This document shows positions 1 to 10,489 of a stretch of DNA of 64,000 nucleotides, piece by piece. The notes under the pieces were generated by a model. The model saw only the letters and a list, made by a program, of their open reading frames with translations, was not told the DNA's origin and did not search any database. Numbering within the stretch: the stretch's first letter is position 1; each line of letters starts with the position of its first letter. The translations under genes and the position numbers were made by a program. The DNA is from Sphingomicrobium marinum (GTDB lineage: Bacteria; Pseudomonadota; Alphaproteobacteria; Sphingomonadales; Sphingomonadaceae), in assembly GCF_026157105.1 (NCBI RefSeq), contig NZ_JANPVQ010000001.1:985501-1049500 (forward strand), read 5' to 3'.

Positions 1-3000
1 GTCGATCTTGCCGCCAACCGCTTTGACGATCTGGCAGTAGCCGCCGAACTCAAACGCCCCTCGGCGCTGTTGCCGACGTTGGGCGGACAGCCGGTGCGGC
101 TGGCTGCATCGCTCAATGGGGCGATGGATGGCTTCGCCTACACCTACCGGCTGCGCAGTGCGGCGACCCAGATCGATGCCTATCGTTTGATCGGCTGGCA
201 GGCCGATGGACGTGGCAACTGGGGGCCGCCGCCGCGACGCGTGCCGCTGACGCTGACCGCGCAGGCGATCACGGGCGGTGGTGCATTGGTCGACGACGTG
301 CTGCGTGATGTACGGCTGCAGGCGCTTTTGCTGGTGGCGCACGAGAACATTCGTGCCGATGACGCGCGGCTCACGTCACGCGGTCTCAACGCCCTGATCG
401 ACTTGTCCCTCGATCTACGCACCGGCGATCTTGATGTCGCCGTCGACGGGCAGCTGCGCAATTTCGAACTGGAAGGGCTCGGCCAGTTCGACGTCGATGC
501 CGACCTCAACATCCGGCGCACGGGTGCTGGCACGACGGTTTCGGGGCCGGTCGTAGTGCGCACGAAGCGGCTGGATAATAGCTTCTTTGCGGGGCTGACG
601 GGCGGCTTGCCCGCGATCAGGACCGATCTCGTTTTCGGACCTGACGGAATTGCGCGATTGAACAATCTGCGCGTGACGTCGCCCGATCTGAACCTCGCTG
701 GCAGCGGATATCGGCGCCGTGACGGGACCTTCTACATCGAGGCCAGCGGCGAACAGGCCACTTACGGCCCGGTCGAGGTTACGATCGACGGCGATATCTC
801 ACGTCCCGAGGTCAGCTTGCAGCTGGCCAGTCCGCAGCCCGCGCTCGGCCTCAGCGATGTTTCGGTCACGCTGCTACCGACCGCCGACGGGTTCGATTTC
901 GTCGCTGCTGGCGGATCGCGCTTCGGACCGTTCACGACCAATGGCGAAATTCTTTTACCACCGGGCGGGACCGCGCTCATCGATATCGCCGCGCTCACTG
1001 TCGCCGGATCGACGGGGCAGGGACGTCTGGCCATCGTACCCGGCGGGTTTGACGGGCAGTTACGGCTCGCAGGCGGTGAGATCGGCGGTATCCTGACCTT
1101 CGACGTCGTCAACGAAGACGCGCAGCGTATCGCGATGGACCTGACCCTGGACGGCGCCGACTTCCCGGGGCCGCCTGCGATGCGCTTTGCCAGCGGCGAG
1201 GTCGCTGCGGTGATGATTCTGCGCGAAGGCAGCATCAGCATCCAGGGCGGGTTGGTCGCGCAGCGTGCGACCATCGCAGGGATGGACCTGCGGCGGCTCG
1301 AAGCGAACGGGCGGCTGGTGAATGGGCGCGGCAGCGCGAGCGTCACCATGCGCGGCACGCGCGCTTCGGGATTCAATTTCGCCGGCCAGGCCGACATTGC
1401 GCCCGATCGCATCATATTGAGCGGAGAGGGCGAGCTCGATCGCGAACGGCTCGCGCTCAGCAGGGCTGAATTTTTGCTAATCGATGGCGAATGGCGCCTC
1501 GACGGCGCCAACCTTCGTTACGGTGATGGCGGGGTGCGTTTTTCCGGCGCGCTAGGACCCAATCCCCGCGTCAATGCGACGCTCGACAAGCTGCCGCTCA
1601 AGCTGCTCGATCTTATTAACCCGGATATGGAATTGTCGGGCACGGCTTCAGGCCGGCTCGACCTCGCGCTCGGCAATGCGCGGCGCGGCACGTTCGATCT
1701 TGAAGTGCTGGGGCTGAGCCGGTCCGGGCTGGTGCTGGCATCGCGGCCGATAGATGTGGCGCTCGCCGGGAGGCTCGATCCGCAGGAACTGGGCATCCGC
1801 GCCGTGTTCCGGTCGGACGGAAAGCGGGTCGGGCGCGCGCAGGCGCGTTTCGCTCCGATCGGAGGAGGCGACCTGGTCAATGCGCTTCGCCGCGCGCCCA
1901 TGGTCGCCCAGGTCCGATATGCGGGGCCGAGCGATGCGCTCTGGCGCCTGTCGGGCTTTGAACTGTTCGACCTGTCGGGTCCGATGGAAGCGGCAATCGA
2001 CATGCGTGGTTCATTGAATGCGCCGCGCATCGCCGGAGCGGTGCGGCTCGATGGAGCGCGGCTCGAGAGCCCGGTCACGGGGATGGTGGTCCGCGGCGTC
2101 CAGGCCCAAGGACGTTTCGATGGATCGCGCCTGTCGATCAGCAGCTTTAGCGGATCGACGCGCGACGACGGACGGATATCGGGAAGCGGCGCGATTATCG
2201 TCGGCGGCGATGCTGGTCTTGCCTTCGACATGAATTTCGATACGCAGAACGCCTGGCTGCTGGAACGTGACGACCTTGCCGCGCAGGTGTCGGGGCCGAT
2301 CCGCATCCGTTCGACTGCTGTGGCAGATGGAGGGACGATCAGCGGCAATTTACGTCTTGTTGAGGGCAGCTATACGCTTGGTACCGCCGGCACCGTCGCG
2401 GCGGTACCCAGCATCGACGTGATCGAGCGCAACGGCAGTGAGGAAGAGATCATCACGCGCGCGCAACTGTCGCCGTGGCGTCTCGACATGAGCGTGGCGG
2501 GCGAGCCGCTACTGGTGCGCGGCCTGGGCATCGATTCGCGCTGGCGTACCGATCTGCAGGTCGGCGGAACGGTCCTGTCGCCCGCGGTCCGCGGAACCGC
2601 CAACCTCATCCGCGGCGACTATCGCTTTGCCGGCACGCAGTTCGAACTGACCGAAGGCGTCATTCGCTTCGTCGGCAATTCGCCGCCCAATCCGAGGCTG
2701 AACATCGAGGCGGTGAGTGAAGTGCAGGGCCTGACCGCGACGGTTAGTGTTACGGGTACAGGGCTGGCGCCTCAGATCGCGTTCTCCAGCATACCCGCGC
2801 TTCCGCAGGACGAACTTCTGGCGCGTTTGCTCTTCGGAACGTCGGTCACCAACCTCAGCGCGGCGGAGGTCGTGCAGTTGGGGGCAGCGGTGGCCTCGCT
2901 CCAGGGCGGCGGGGGCGGGTTCAATCCGATCAACTCGGTGCGCGATGCATTGGGGCTGGACCGGCTGCGGATTATGCCCGCCGATGTCGCGACCGGAGCC

Positions 3001-3183
3001 AAGACCTCGGTTGCCGCTGGCAAATATGTGACGAAGAAACTGTTCGTCGAGGTGATTACCGACGGGCAAGGCTATACCGCGACACTCGCGGAATATCAGA
3101 TTTTCGGCTGGCTAAGCTTGTTGGCCACGGTGAGTTCGATCGGGCGCGAAGGCGTCGCTGTCCAGATCAGCCGCGACTACTAG
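1..3183 (+). CDS. tamB: TamB-type translocation and assembly protein, C-terminal part (5' truncated by window edge)
   Basis: The frame is open from base 1, so the gene begins outside the window; 1060 codons are visible. The protein is a long run of short beta-strand repeats rich in G, D, L and R, as in the AsmA/TamB family. It ends with the conserved TamB C-terminal region (formerly DUF490): a stretch with L-P-Q-D-E-L-L-A-R-L-L-F-G near residue 920, and a final aromatic residue as in outer-membrane-directed beta proteins. TamB is an inner-membrane-anchored periplasmic protein that works with the BamA relative TamA in outer-membrane biogenesis and lipid transport. TamA would be expected just upstream, outside this window. 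The stop TAG shares the tetranucleotide CTAG with the convergent PilZ gene. Family assignment is firm; the role in this organism is inferred. Confidence 0.9.
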   Translation, partial: VDLAANRFDDLAVAAELKRPSALLPTLGGQPVRLAASLNGAMDGFAYTYRLRSAATQIDAYRLIGWQADGRGNWGPPPRRVPLTLTAQAITGGGALVDDVLRDVRLQALLLVAHENIRADDARLTSRGLNALIDLSLDLRTGDLDVAVDGQLRNFELEGLGQFDVDADLNIRRTGAGTTVSGPVVVRTKRLDNSFFAGLTGGLPAIRTDLVFGPDGIARLNNLRVTSPDLNLAGSGYRRRDGTFYIEASGEQATYGPVEVTIDGDISRPEVSLQLASPQPALGLSDVSVTLLPTADGFDFVAAGGSRFGPFTTNGEILLPPGGTALIDIAALTVAGSTGQGRLAIVPGGFDGQLRLAGGEIGGILTFDVVNEDAQRIAMDLTLDGADFPGPPAMRFASGEVAAVMILREGSISIQGGLVAQRATIAGMDLRRLEANGRLVNGRGSASVTMRGTRASGFNFAGQADIAPDRIILSGEGELDRERLALSRAEFLLIDGEWRLDGANLRYGDGGVRFSGALGPNPRVNATLDKLPLKLLDLINPDMELSGTASGRLDLALGNARRGTFDLEVLGLSRSGLVLASRPIDVALAGRLDPQELGIRAVFRSDGKRVGRAQARFAPIGGGDLVNALRRAPMVAQVRYAGPSDALWRLSGFELFDLSGPMEAAIDMRGSLNAPRIAGAVRLDGARLESPVTGMVVRGVQAQGRFDGSRLSISSFSGSTRDDGRISGSGAIIVGGDAGLAFDMNFDTQNAWLLERDDLAAQVSGPIRIRSTAVADGGTISGNLRLVEGSYTLGTAGTVAAVPSIDVIERNGSEEEIITRAQLSPWRLDMSVAGEPLLVRGLGIDSRWRTDLQVGGTVLSPAVRGTANLIRGDYRFAGTQFELTEGVIRFVGNSPPNPRLNIEAVSEVQGLTATVSVTGTGLAPQIAFSSIPALPQDELLARLLFGTSVTNLSAAEVVQLGAAVASLQGGGGGFNPINSVRDALGLDRLRIMPADVATGAKTSVAAGKYVTKKLFVEVITDGQGYTATLAEYQIFGWLSLLATVSSIGREGVAVQISRDY

Positions 3184-4112
3184 CGGCCCAAAAAGCCTTC
3201 GAGGTCTTCCCTTAGCTTTTCGAGCGTTGGCGACTCCCAGCGATCCGACCAAGGCGACTTTGGATGCGGCGTCTTGCGCAGGTAATCAGGTGCCACCCAG
3301 CCCGATCCGGGTGCCGCGACTTGCGGCCGTGCCTCGGCGAGGCGGCTCACGTCATAGAGTTCCTCGAAGGCGAGCCCGACATGGCCGCCCCGGCACCAGC
3401 TGACGAAAGAGAAGATCTGTCCGGCTTTGCCCAGGTCGAGCAGGAGACCGGCGTCGACCGGCAACGGCTTGGCACATTCGATCATCGCGCCGCTTTCGGA
3501 AATGTTGCGGATGCGTACTTCGTGCGTGTCATGATGATAGTGGATTTCACCCGACCAGATGAGCGGGTGGCGGCGCGCCACGCGGGTCTCGCTGCTGGCG
3601 CGCTTCTTGTGCGCGCCACCACTGGTCGAATGTCCGATGTCCATGCCGCGCACAGCGTAGCTGGGGAATGACTTGCGGATCGTTTCAAGCAGGATGGTAT
3701 CACGCATCGCCGGATCGCAGCCGAACTGGGTCTCTGAGATATACTCCACGCCGATGCGCTTGTCGCGGATCCAGCGAACCGCGCATTCGAGCACTCCGGC
3801 GTCGCCGAAATCGAGCGCTAGCGGCTGCCAGAGCTCGACCTCGAGATCTGTTTCGATCATCGCGCCGCCCTGGCTGACGTTGATCAATTCGGCGACGCTT
3901 TCGGTGCCATCGTCGGTGTAGACGATCACTTCTTCGCTGGTCAGGCGATGGCGATCGCAAATGCGGGTGGTGGCGCTACGATGTGCATGGCGACGGATCG
4001 ACACGCTGGTCAGGTCATCCTCACGTGTGACGTGCTGCCCCTTGTCGAGTAACAGCGGTTCTGGCTCGCGTTGCGGCCGCGGCTTGCCGATCGAATTCCT
4101 GAAACTGTTCAC
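3180..4112 (-). CDS. Protein with two PilZ domains
   Basis: 310 residues from a GTG at 4112, preceded by AGAAGGG 11 bases upstream. An in-frame start at 4220 exists but would add 36 residues without family character. Two PilZ-like modules are visible. Each has a basic R-R-H stretch followed by an (N)-x-S-x-x-G motif: N-V-S-Q-G-G near residue 78 and N-I-S-E-S-G near residue 203. PilZ domains bind cyclic di-GMP through the RxxxR and (D/N)xSxxG motifs. The first arginine motif is only partly conserved here, so one module may be non-binding. There is no membrane segment or catalytic domain, so it is probably a cytosolic c-di-GMP effector. It lies downstream of glnA on the same strand and converges on tamB with a 4-bp overlap. 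Confidence 0.75.
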   Translation of the reverse strand: MNSFRNSIGKPRPQREPEPLLLDKGQHVTREDDLTSVSIRRHAHRSATTRICDRHRLTSEEVIVYTDDGTESVAELINVSQGGAMIETDLEVELWQPLALDFGDAGVLECAVRWIRDKRIGVEYISETQFGCDPAMRDTILLETIRKSFPSYAVRGMDIGHSTSGGAHKKRASSETRVARRHPLIWSGEIHYHHDTHEVRIRNISESGAMIECAKPLPVDAGLLLDLGKAGQIFSFVSWCRGGHVGLAFEELYDVSRLAEARPQVAAPGSGWVAPDYLRKTPHPKSPWSDRWESPTLEKLREDLEGFLGR

Positions 4113-4228
4113 GGGAATACTAACCCTTCTACGCTCTGGTCGCGCAGACCATAGGCGAAGAAGGGTTAAATTATGATAACTCAGACAGGATGTGGCAGGT
4201 CGTCCCTGGAAGGATGTCAAGCTTCCAT

Positions 4229-5641
4229 CTAGGCGCTATAATACATGTCGAATTCAGCGGCGGTGGGCGTCGTCTCCCAGCGCATCACTTCTTCCCACTT
4301 GAGATCCATATAGGCTTCGATCTGGTCGTCGGTGAAGACATCGCCGCGGGTCAGGAATTCGCGGTCCTTGTCGAGCGCGACGAGCGCTTCGCGCAGGCTG
4401 CCGCACACGGTGGGCACATCGACAAGCTCGGCGGGCGGCAGGTCGTAGAGGTTCTTGTCCATCGCTTCGCCCGGATGGATGCGGTTCTGGATCCCGTCGA
4501 TCCCGGCCATCAGCAGGGCCGCGTACGCAAGATAGGGATTGGCCATCGCATCGGGGAAGCGGAATTCCACGCGCTTGGCTTTTTCGCCCGTGCCGTAGGG
4601 GATGCGGCAGGAGGCCGAGCGGTTGCGGCTGGAGTAGGCCAGCAGCACGGGCGCCTCGAAGCCCGGGACCAGTCGCTTGTAGCTGTTGGTCGTCGGATTG
4701 GTGAACGCGTTGAGCGCGCGCGCATGCTTGACCACACCACCGATGAAATAGAGCGCGGTCTCGCTGAGACCGGCATAGCCGTCGCCGGCGAAAAGCGGCT
4801 TGCCTTCCTTCCAGATCGACATGTGCGTGTGCATGCCCGACCCGTTATCGGCGGCGATCGGCTTGGGCATGAAGGTCGCCGTCTTGCCGTAGGCATGCGC
4901 GACCATGTGGACGACATATTTGTAGACCTGCATGCGATCGGCGGTCTGGACGAGTTCGCCATAGGTCAGCCCGAGTTCGTGCTGCGCGGCGGCAACTTCG
5001 TGGTGATGCTTGTCGCACGGCAGACCCATCTCGAGCATGGTGTCGACCATCTCGTTGCGGATGTCGCTGGCGCTGTCGACCGGCGCGACCGGGAAATAGC
5101 CACCCTTGGCGCGCGGGCGGTGAGCCATGTTGCCCTGCTCATACTGGGTCGCCGTATTGGTCGGCAGTTCGACATCGTCGATCGTGTACCCCGAAGACGA
5201 ATAACCGTCTTCGAAACGGACATCGTCAAACATGAAGAATTCGGCTTCTGGGCCGACATAGATGGTGTCGCCGATTCCGGTGTTCTTGAGATAGGCCTCG
5301 GCGCGCTTTGCGGTCGAGCGCGGGTCGCGGGCATAGTCTTCGCCGGTGGACGGTTCGACGATGTCACAGAAGAGAACCAGCGTCGGGGTCGCCATGAAGG
5401 GATCGACATAGGCGGCGTCGAGATCGGGGCGCAGGATCATGTCGCTTTCGTTGATCGCCTTCCAGCCGGCGATCGAGGAGCCGTCGAACATGAGGCCGTC
5501 TTCGAGCTGATCTTCGTCGAGCGCGGCGGCGACCATGCTGAGGTGCTGCCACTTGCCCTTGGGGTCGGTAAATCGAAGGTCGACCGTGTTGATCTCGTCG
5601 TCCTCGATACGCTTCATGATGTCTGCTGCGGTGGTGGCCAT
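4229..5641 (-). CDS. glnA: Glutamine synthetase type I
   Basis: 470 residues, the normal length for the dodecameric GSI-beta enzyme that makes glutamine from glutamate, ammonia and ATP. The N-terminal beta-grasp region carries [10 protein letters not shown]. The catalytic domain shows the glutamate-rich P-E-A-E-F-F motif, N-G-S-G-M-H-T-H, and the K-P-x-x-x-D-N-G-S-G ATP segment. Tyr399 lies in N-L-Y-D-L-P, the GlnE adenylylation site. The usual alphaproteobacterial partner glnB is not adjacent but sits 1.8 kb upstream on the same strand, with a kinase gene on the other strand between them. A terminator-like hairpin followed by five T lies in the leader (see the regulatory entry). Divergent from the kinase gene. 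Confidence 0.97.
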   Translation of the reverse strand: MATTAADIMKRIEDDEINTVDLRFTDPKGKWQHLSMVAAALDEDQLEDGLMFDGSSIAGWKAINESDMILRPDLDAAYVDPFMATPTLVLFCDIVEPSTGEDYARDPRSTAKRAEAYLKNTGIGDTIYVGPEAEFFMFDDVRFEDGYSSSGYTIDDVELPTNTATQYEQGNMAHRPRAKGGYFPVAPVDSASDIRNEMVDTMLEMGLPCDKHHHEVAAAQHELGLTYGELVQTADRMQVYKYVVHMVAHAYGKTATFMPKPIAADNGSGMHTHMSIWKEGKPLFAGDGYAGLSETALYFIGGVVKHARALNAFTNPTTNSYKRLVPGFEAPVLLAYSSRNRSASCRIPYGTGEKAKRVEFRFPDAMANPYLAYAALLMAGIDGIQNRIHPGEAMDKNLYDLPPAELVDVPTVCGSLREALVALDKDREFLTRGDVFTDDQIEAYMDLKWEEVMRWETTPTAAEFDMYYSA

Positions 5642-5668
5642 GGCGAAAAATTCCCTGTGCGAATTTAC

Positions 5669-5692
5669 AAAAAGCCGGACGTATGGTCCGGC
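5669..5692 (-). promoter_or_regulatory. Terminator-like hairpin in the glnA leader
   Basis: On the minus strand GCCGGAC, a 5-base loop and GTCCGGC form a perfect 7-bp GC-rich stem (5692-5674), immediately followed by TTTTT (5673-5669). The glnA start codon follows 27 bases later. The only gene just upstream (the kinase) is transcribed divergently, so the hairpin cannot be the terminator of a preceding minus-strand gene within about 1.5 kb. A leader attenuator or an mRNA-stabilising stem are both possible. The structure is seen directly; the function is inferred. Confidence 0.45.
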
Positions 5693-5856
5693 GTCGGCAA
5701 CTAGATTCCAGCGTGGGCGGCGCGCGGCAAGCGCGACTCGACATCGGCGTCAATATTTCACGAGCCCACGCCACTGCTCATCAAGTTGAGCGCTTCGTGG
5801 AGCCATCGGCGGCGATGTGCATTGGTGCATGACGCAAGTTCTAGTGAGGGGTGCAA

Positions 5857-7164
5857 GTGGTAAAACGGTTCCTGGCCCAATCGATGCGGCGGCGTACGGG
5901 CCTCCCGAGCATTTTGATGCTGCTACTGGTCGCGGCAATCATCGCCACCATCGCCTGGTCACTGGTAAAAGGGTTCGAGCGCGAGCGAGCATTGCGCGCG
6001 CAGGTCGAAGCCACGTCGGCGAGCATGTCGGAGTTCGGCAATATGCAGCGCGGGGTCTTCGAAGCGGTCACCGGCGCGCACGGCTATGCGCTGAAGGGCG
6101 ATCCCCGCTACCTCAGGCGATACAATGCGGGGCGCGAAACGACCGAAAACGCTCTGGAGACGATGGCCAATCTCCCCGGACCGGCGGAGGCGGGCGATCG
6201 AGCTGCAAAAATGCGCGAATTGCGCGAGACCATCGACACCCATTTCCGCATGATCGAGATTGCGGTGCAATTGGCGCAGCAGGGTAGCACCGAGGAGGCG
6301 CAGTCCTGGATTGCGGCGACCGACGACTACGACCGGATGACCTCGATTGTTGCGCTCACGCAGGAGCTGGAGGGTGAAGAGGCCGCCTTGCTGGCGCGGG
6401 ACATCACGGCCGTCGAAGCCTCGGCGGCGCGAACCCGGCCGATCCTGCTGGCGCTGCTGGGGTCGCTGTTCCTCTTCTTCCTGATCGGGTCATGGTACGC
6501 TTTGCGCACCTTGCGCGCCGAACGCCGCGCCCAGGCGGCATCGGCCGAACGGGCAGCACGCGAGGCCGCCGACCTACTCGCCAATGAGCTCAACCACCGC
6601 GTGAAAAACATGTTCGCGATTGTCCAGTCGATCGTGGGCAGCACGCTGCGCGCCGAAAGCGATACGGCCATGGCCGCGCAAAAGGTGGGCCAGCGTATCC
6701 AGGCGCTCTCGGTGGCGCACGACGTCAGTCAGGGCGCCTCGACAATGTCGATCAACGCGCTTTCCGAACTCATCGAACGGACACTTGCCCCTTACGAGCA
6801 GGACAATCGCGCGATCCTGATCGATGGCCCGCGGGTCCACCTGCCGCGCAACCTCGTCACGCCGCTCGGCCTGATCATCCATGAACTGGCCACCAACGCC
6901 GTCAAATATGGCGCATGGTCGGTTGAGGAAGGTGGGACCGTGAAGATTTCCTGGTCGCTGAAAGGCAGCCCCGAAATGCTGAAGCTCACGTGGCAGGAAA
7001 GCGGTGGCCCGGCGCCCGAAGAGCCCGACCAGACCGGGTTCGGATCGCGCATGATCTCGACCGCGGCGCGCCAGCTGAAAGCCGAAGTCGATCAGAACTG
7101 GCTCGAGACCGGGCTTGAAGTCGTCATCAGCTTCGAACTGCCCGCCGAAGAGGACGATCAGTAA
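5857..7164 (+). CDS. Membrane sensor histidine kinase, CHASE3 + HWE/HisKA_2 type
   Basis: About 435 residues. The GTG at 5857 is chosen because GAGGGG lies 5 bases upstream; a GTG at 5851 gives two more residues. A membrane segment near residues 19-38 is followed by a roughly 160-residue helical extracytoplasmic region resembling CHASE3 and a second membrane segment near 197-214. The kinase core follows. Its H-box reads E-L-N-H-R-V-K-N-M-F (His247), typical of the HWE/HisKA_2 family, and its N-box reads H-E-L-A-T-N-A-V-K-Y-G. These kinases usually feed single-domain or PhyR-type response regulators in alphaproteobacterial stress signalling. No cognate regulator is adjacent. It is inserted between glnB and glnA on the opposite strand, and its 3' end overlaps the small HTH gene by 7 bp. 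The ligand is unknown. Confidence 0.85.
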   Translation: MVKRFLAQSMRRRTGLPSILMLLLVAAIIATIAWSLVKGFERERALRAQVEATSASMSEFGNMQRGVFEAVTGAHGYALKGDPRYLRRYNAGRETTENALETMANLPGPAEAGDRAAKMRELRETIDTHFRMIEIAVQLAQQGSTEEAQSWIAATDDYDRMTSIVALTQELEGEEAALLARDITAVEASAARTRPILLALLGSLFLFFLIGSWYALRTLRAERRAQAASAERAAREAADLLANELNHRVKNMFAIVQSIVGSTLRAESDTAMAAQKVGQRIQALSVAHDVSQGASTMSINALSELIERTLAPYEQDNRAILIDGPRVHLPRNLVTPLGLIIHELATNAVKYGAWSVEEGGTVKISWSLKGSPEMLKLTWQESGGPAPEEPDQTGFGSRMISTAARQLKAEVDQNWLETGLEVVISFELPAEEDDQ

Positions 7165-7370
7165 CTGCGGCGCTGCGCCGAATGAAGCATGCGCAGCAGC
7201 ATCGCGACCGGGCGGGGAACGCCGACCTTTCCTTCGAGCCACAGGCTGACCGCGCTGCGCGACACGCCGATCGCAGAGGCCAGTTGCGCCTGCGTTCGAA
7301 AGCCCAGCGCGCGCATGATGCGGCGCAATTCTTCGGGGCTCATGGAAGCAAGGCGCGGGTCCTGGTTCAT
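7158..7370 (-). CDS. Small helix-turn-helix protein (XRE-like)
   Basis: 70 residues from ATG 7370. The centre reads F-R-T-Q-A-Q-L-A-S-A-I-G-V-S-R-S-A-V-S-L-W, a standard Cro/XRE-type helix-turn-helix with recognition helix, followed by a short basic tail. No other domain fits in this length, so it is a stand-alone DNA-binding protein. It lies downstream of glnB on the same strand (42-bp gap) and could be co-transcribed with map-glnB. Its 3' end overlaps that of the histidine kinase gene by 7 bp. The target is unknown, and whether it regulates glnB, glnA or the kinase cannot be read from sequence. Confidence 0.6.
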   Translation of the reverse strand: MNQDPRLASMSPEELRRIMRALGFRTQAQLASAIGVSRSAVSLWLEGKVGVPRPVAMLLRMLHSAQRRSY

Positions 7371-7412
7371 TGCGGCGCACCTTAGTCGGGCTGCCGACAA
7401 AAGAGCAACGGC

Positions 7413-8596
<1,184 letters not shown>

Positions 8597-8636
8597 GGGC
8601 GCGATATAGGGGCGCGCGCGCCGAAATGCGAGACGG

Positions 8637-9578
8637 CTATTCGGTCAGGCAATGCCGGTCGCCGCGCCGCGCCACGTTGAAGCCGTCTTTCTTGACCATC
8701 TTCGTTTCCGGCGAGTCCGGAAAGCGGATCGGGTTCGAATGGTTATAGTGGATGAAATGCACCTTGGCGCGCTGCTCGGGCGAGAGATGCCCGAACCGTT
8801 TCATCGTCCCTTTGGTACGCGGATGCGGGATCGCGCTCATGTCGCGGTCGAGTTCATTGTCGTCAAAGAAGGTGCTGTCGATGAACTTGTAGTCGTAAAA
8901 GTCGATCCATTGTTCGACCGGCTTCCCGCCCTTGTCCCATTCATCGAGGCTGTCGACGTCGGGCACGAAAAGGATCGACTTGCCCGCGATGCTGATTGTG
9001 TAGGCGGCGGTCTCGCTAAACTCGTCGCGGTGCGGCACCTGCCACGGGACGACGATCATCGCCTCGTCATACGAATAGGCGTTGATCCCATCATCGCTGC
9101 TCGGCTCGATCGGATGCAGCTCGATATTCCCAAAGGTGACCAGCTGGCTCCACGGACCGTTGCTCGCCAGATAGTCAGCCATGCGGGGCAGCGCGGCGAC
9201 CTTGATGCCGCGCGCATTGGCGCTTTCGAATCCAAAGAACATCAGGCCGGCATAATGGCCGATATGGGCATGGGTCAGAAACACCATATCGAGGCCAAGG
9301 TCTTTGCCTTCGGCGGGCGGCGCGATCTGATCTAGCAAATGCAGTTGCTCGCGAATGTCGGGCGTGGCTTCGAAAAGATAACGCAGGCCGCGCTCGTGAT
9401 CGACGAAGGCGATTGAGGTCGCCAGCAAACGCCTCTCCGGATCGGCCCAGGCGGGATCGTTATTGTTGGCGATCTGCGGGGCGCCTGCGTCCTGCCCCGC
9501 ACCCAAGACTACGAGTTCGATCGCGCAGGGTGTCGGCTGGCTGGCGAAGAGAAGCGCGGCGGCGAGGGGAGCGATCAT
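8637..9578 (-). CDS. Secreted metallo-beta-lactamase-fold hydrolase, PqqB-like
   Basis: 313 residues. A short hydrophobic N-terminus (A-P-L-A-A-A-L-L-F-A) suggests a signal peptide. It is followed by L-V-V-L-G-A-G-Q-D-A-G, matching the start of PqqB-type proteins. The metal motif reads T-H-A-H-I-G-H-Y-A-G, a variant of HxHxDH with Gly in place of Asp, a substitution known in PqqB relatives. Late His residues (N-H-S-N-P) fit the C-terminal half of the fold. No other pqq gene is nearby, so a PQQ role is not supported; a periplasmic hydrolase of unknown substrate is the safer call. It diverges from the CinA-type gene over a 74-bp gap. Confidence 0.7.
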   Translation of the reverse strand: MIAPLAAALLFASQPTPCAIELVVLGAGQDAGAPQIANNNDPAWADPERRLLATSIAFVDHERGLRYLFEATPDIREQLHLLDQIAPPAEGKDLGLDMVFLTHAHIGHYAGLMFFGFESANARGIKVAALPRMADYLASNGPWSQLVTFGNIELHPIEPSSDDGINAYSYDEAMIVVPWQVPHRDEFSETAAYTISIAGKSILFVPDVDSLDEWDKGGKPVEQWIDFYDYKFIDSTFFDDNELDRDMSAIPHPRTKGTMKRFGHLSPEQRAKVHFIHYNHSNPIRFPDSPETKMVKKDGFNVARRGDRHCLTE

Positions 9579-9652
9579 GTCCGAAGGCTAGGCGGCATAT
9601 CGACCATTTGCCAGCCTTTGCGCTGCCAACAGTTTGCGGCATTAGGGGTGCC

Positions 9653-10408
9653 ATGTCGCGAATCTACACCGCAGCGCTTGCCATTATCGGCGACGAGATC
9701 CTGTCGGGCCGGACCCAGGACAAGAATATCGTGCAGATCGCGCAATGGCTAAACGTCCAGGGCATCCGCCTTACCGAGGTGCGCGTCGTCCCCGATTTAG
9801 AGGAGAAGATCGTCAAGGCGGTCAACGAACTGCGCGCCGAAAACGATTACCTGTTCACCACCGGCGGCATCGGGCCGACGCATGACGACATCACCGTCGA
9901 TGCGATCGCCGCGGCGCTTGGCGTGCCTGTCGTCATGCATCCCGAGGCCGTCGCAATGCTCGAGCGCTATTACGAGAAGGTCGGCGTCGAGATTACCGAG
10001 GCGCGCATGAGTATGGCGCGCGTACCCGAAGGTGCCGAGCTCATCCCCAATCCGGTATCGGGCGCGCCCGGGATCCAGATCGAGAATATCTATGTCATGG
10101 CGGGCATTCCGCACATCACCGCCGGGATGCTGGAGGGACTGACCGGCAAGCTGGAAGGCGGCAACCCGCTCGTCAGCGTGACCGTCGGCGCTTATTCACC
10201 AGAAAGCGAAGTCGCCGATTTGCTCAAGGAGGTGATGAAAGCGCATCCCGATACCGCGATCGGCAGCTATCCCTTCTTCAAGGAAGGCAAATACGGCTCC
10301 AACTTCGTCGTGCGCGCCGAAGATGCGGATGTCGCACAGGCGTGCGTCGATGATCTGGGTGAGCGGCTGGAAGCGGCTGGTTTCGAAAAGGTCCCCGGGG
10401 GCATCTGA
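9653..10408 (+). CDS. CinA-type molybdopterin-binding (MoCF) domain protein
   Basis: 251 residues from ATG 9653; the frame is open further upstream but without family similarity. It starts A-L-A-I-I-G-D-E-I-L-S-G-R and contains T-T-G-G-I-G-P-T-H-D-D-I-T, both signatures of the MoCF_biosynth fold in CinA and MoaB/MogA. Its length matches the N-terminal half of CinA; the C-terminal nicotinamide-nucleotide amidohydrolase domain is absent. CinA N-terminal domains act as ADP-ribose pyrophosphatases in some bacteria; whether this short form does is unknown. It faces the next gene tail to tail across 81 bp. Confidence 0.85.
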   Translation: MSRIYTAALAIIGDEILSGRTQDKNIVQIAQWLNVQGIRLTEVRVVPDLEEKIVKAVNELRAENDYLFTTGGIGPTHDDITVDAIAAALGVPVVMHPEAVAMLERYYEKVGVEITEARMSMARVPEGAELIPNPVSGAPGIQIENIYVMAGIPHITAGMLEGLTGKLEGGNPLVSVTVGAYSPESEVADLLKEVMKAHPDTAIGSYPFFKEGKYGSNFVVRAEDADVAQACVDDLGERLEAAGFEKVPGGI

Positions 10409-10489
10409 CCGCTTGGAGCGGGGGCGCGGTCAAGACGCCCGCCGGGGGAGGGGGCTGACGGTCCGACATTGGGCATAAGAACCGTCCGG

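Noticed and set aside
4190-5704. 504-codon plus-strand open frame opposite glnA
   Set aside because: Antisense shadow of a high-GC gene. No domain or ribosome site is visible, and glnA on the other strand is certain.
8637-9578. PQQ biosynthesis gene pqqB
   Set aside because: The fold is PqqB-like, but no pqqA, C, D or E is nearby and a signal peptide seems present. Only the family resemblance is reported.
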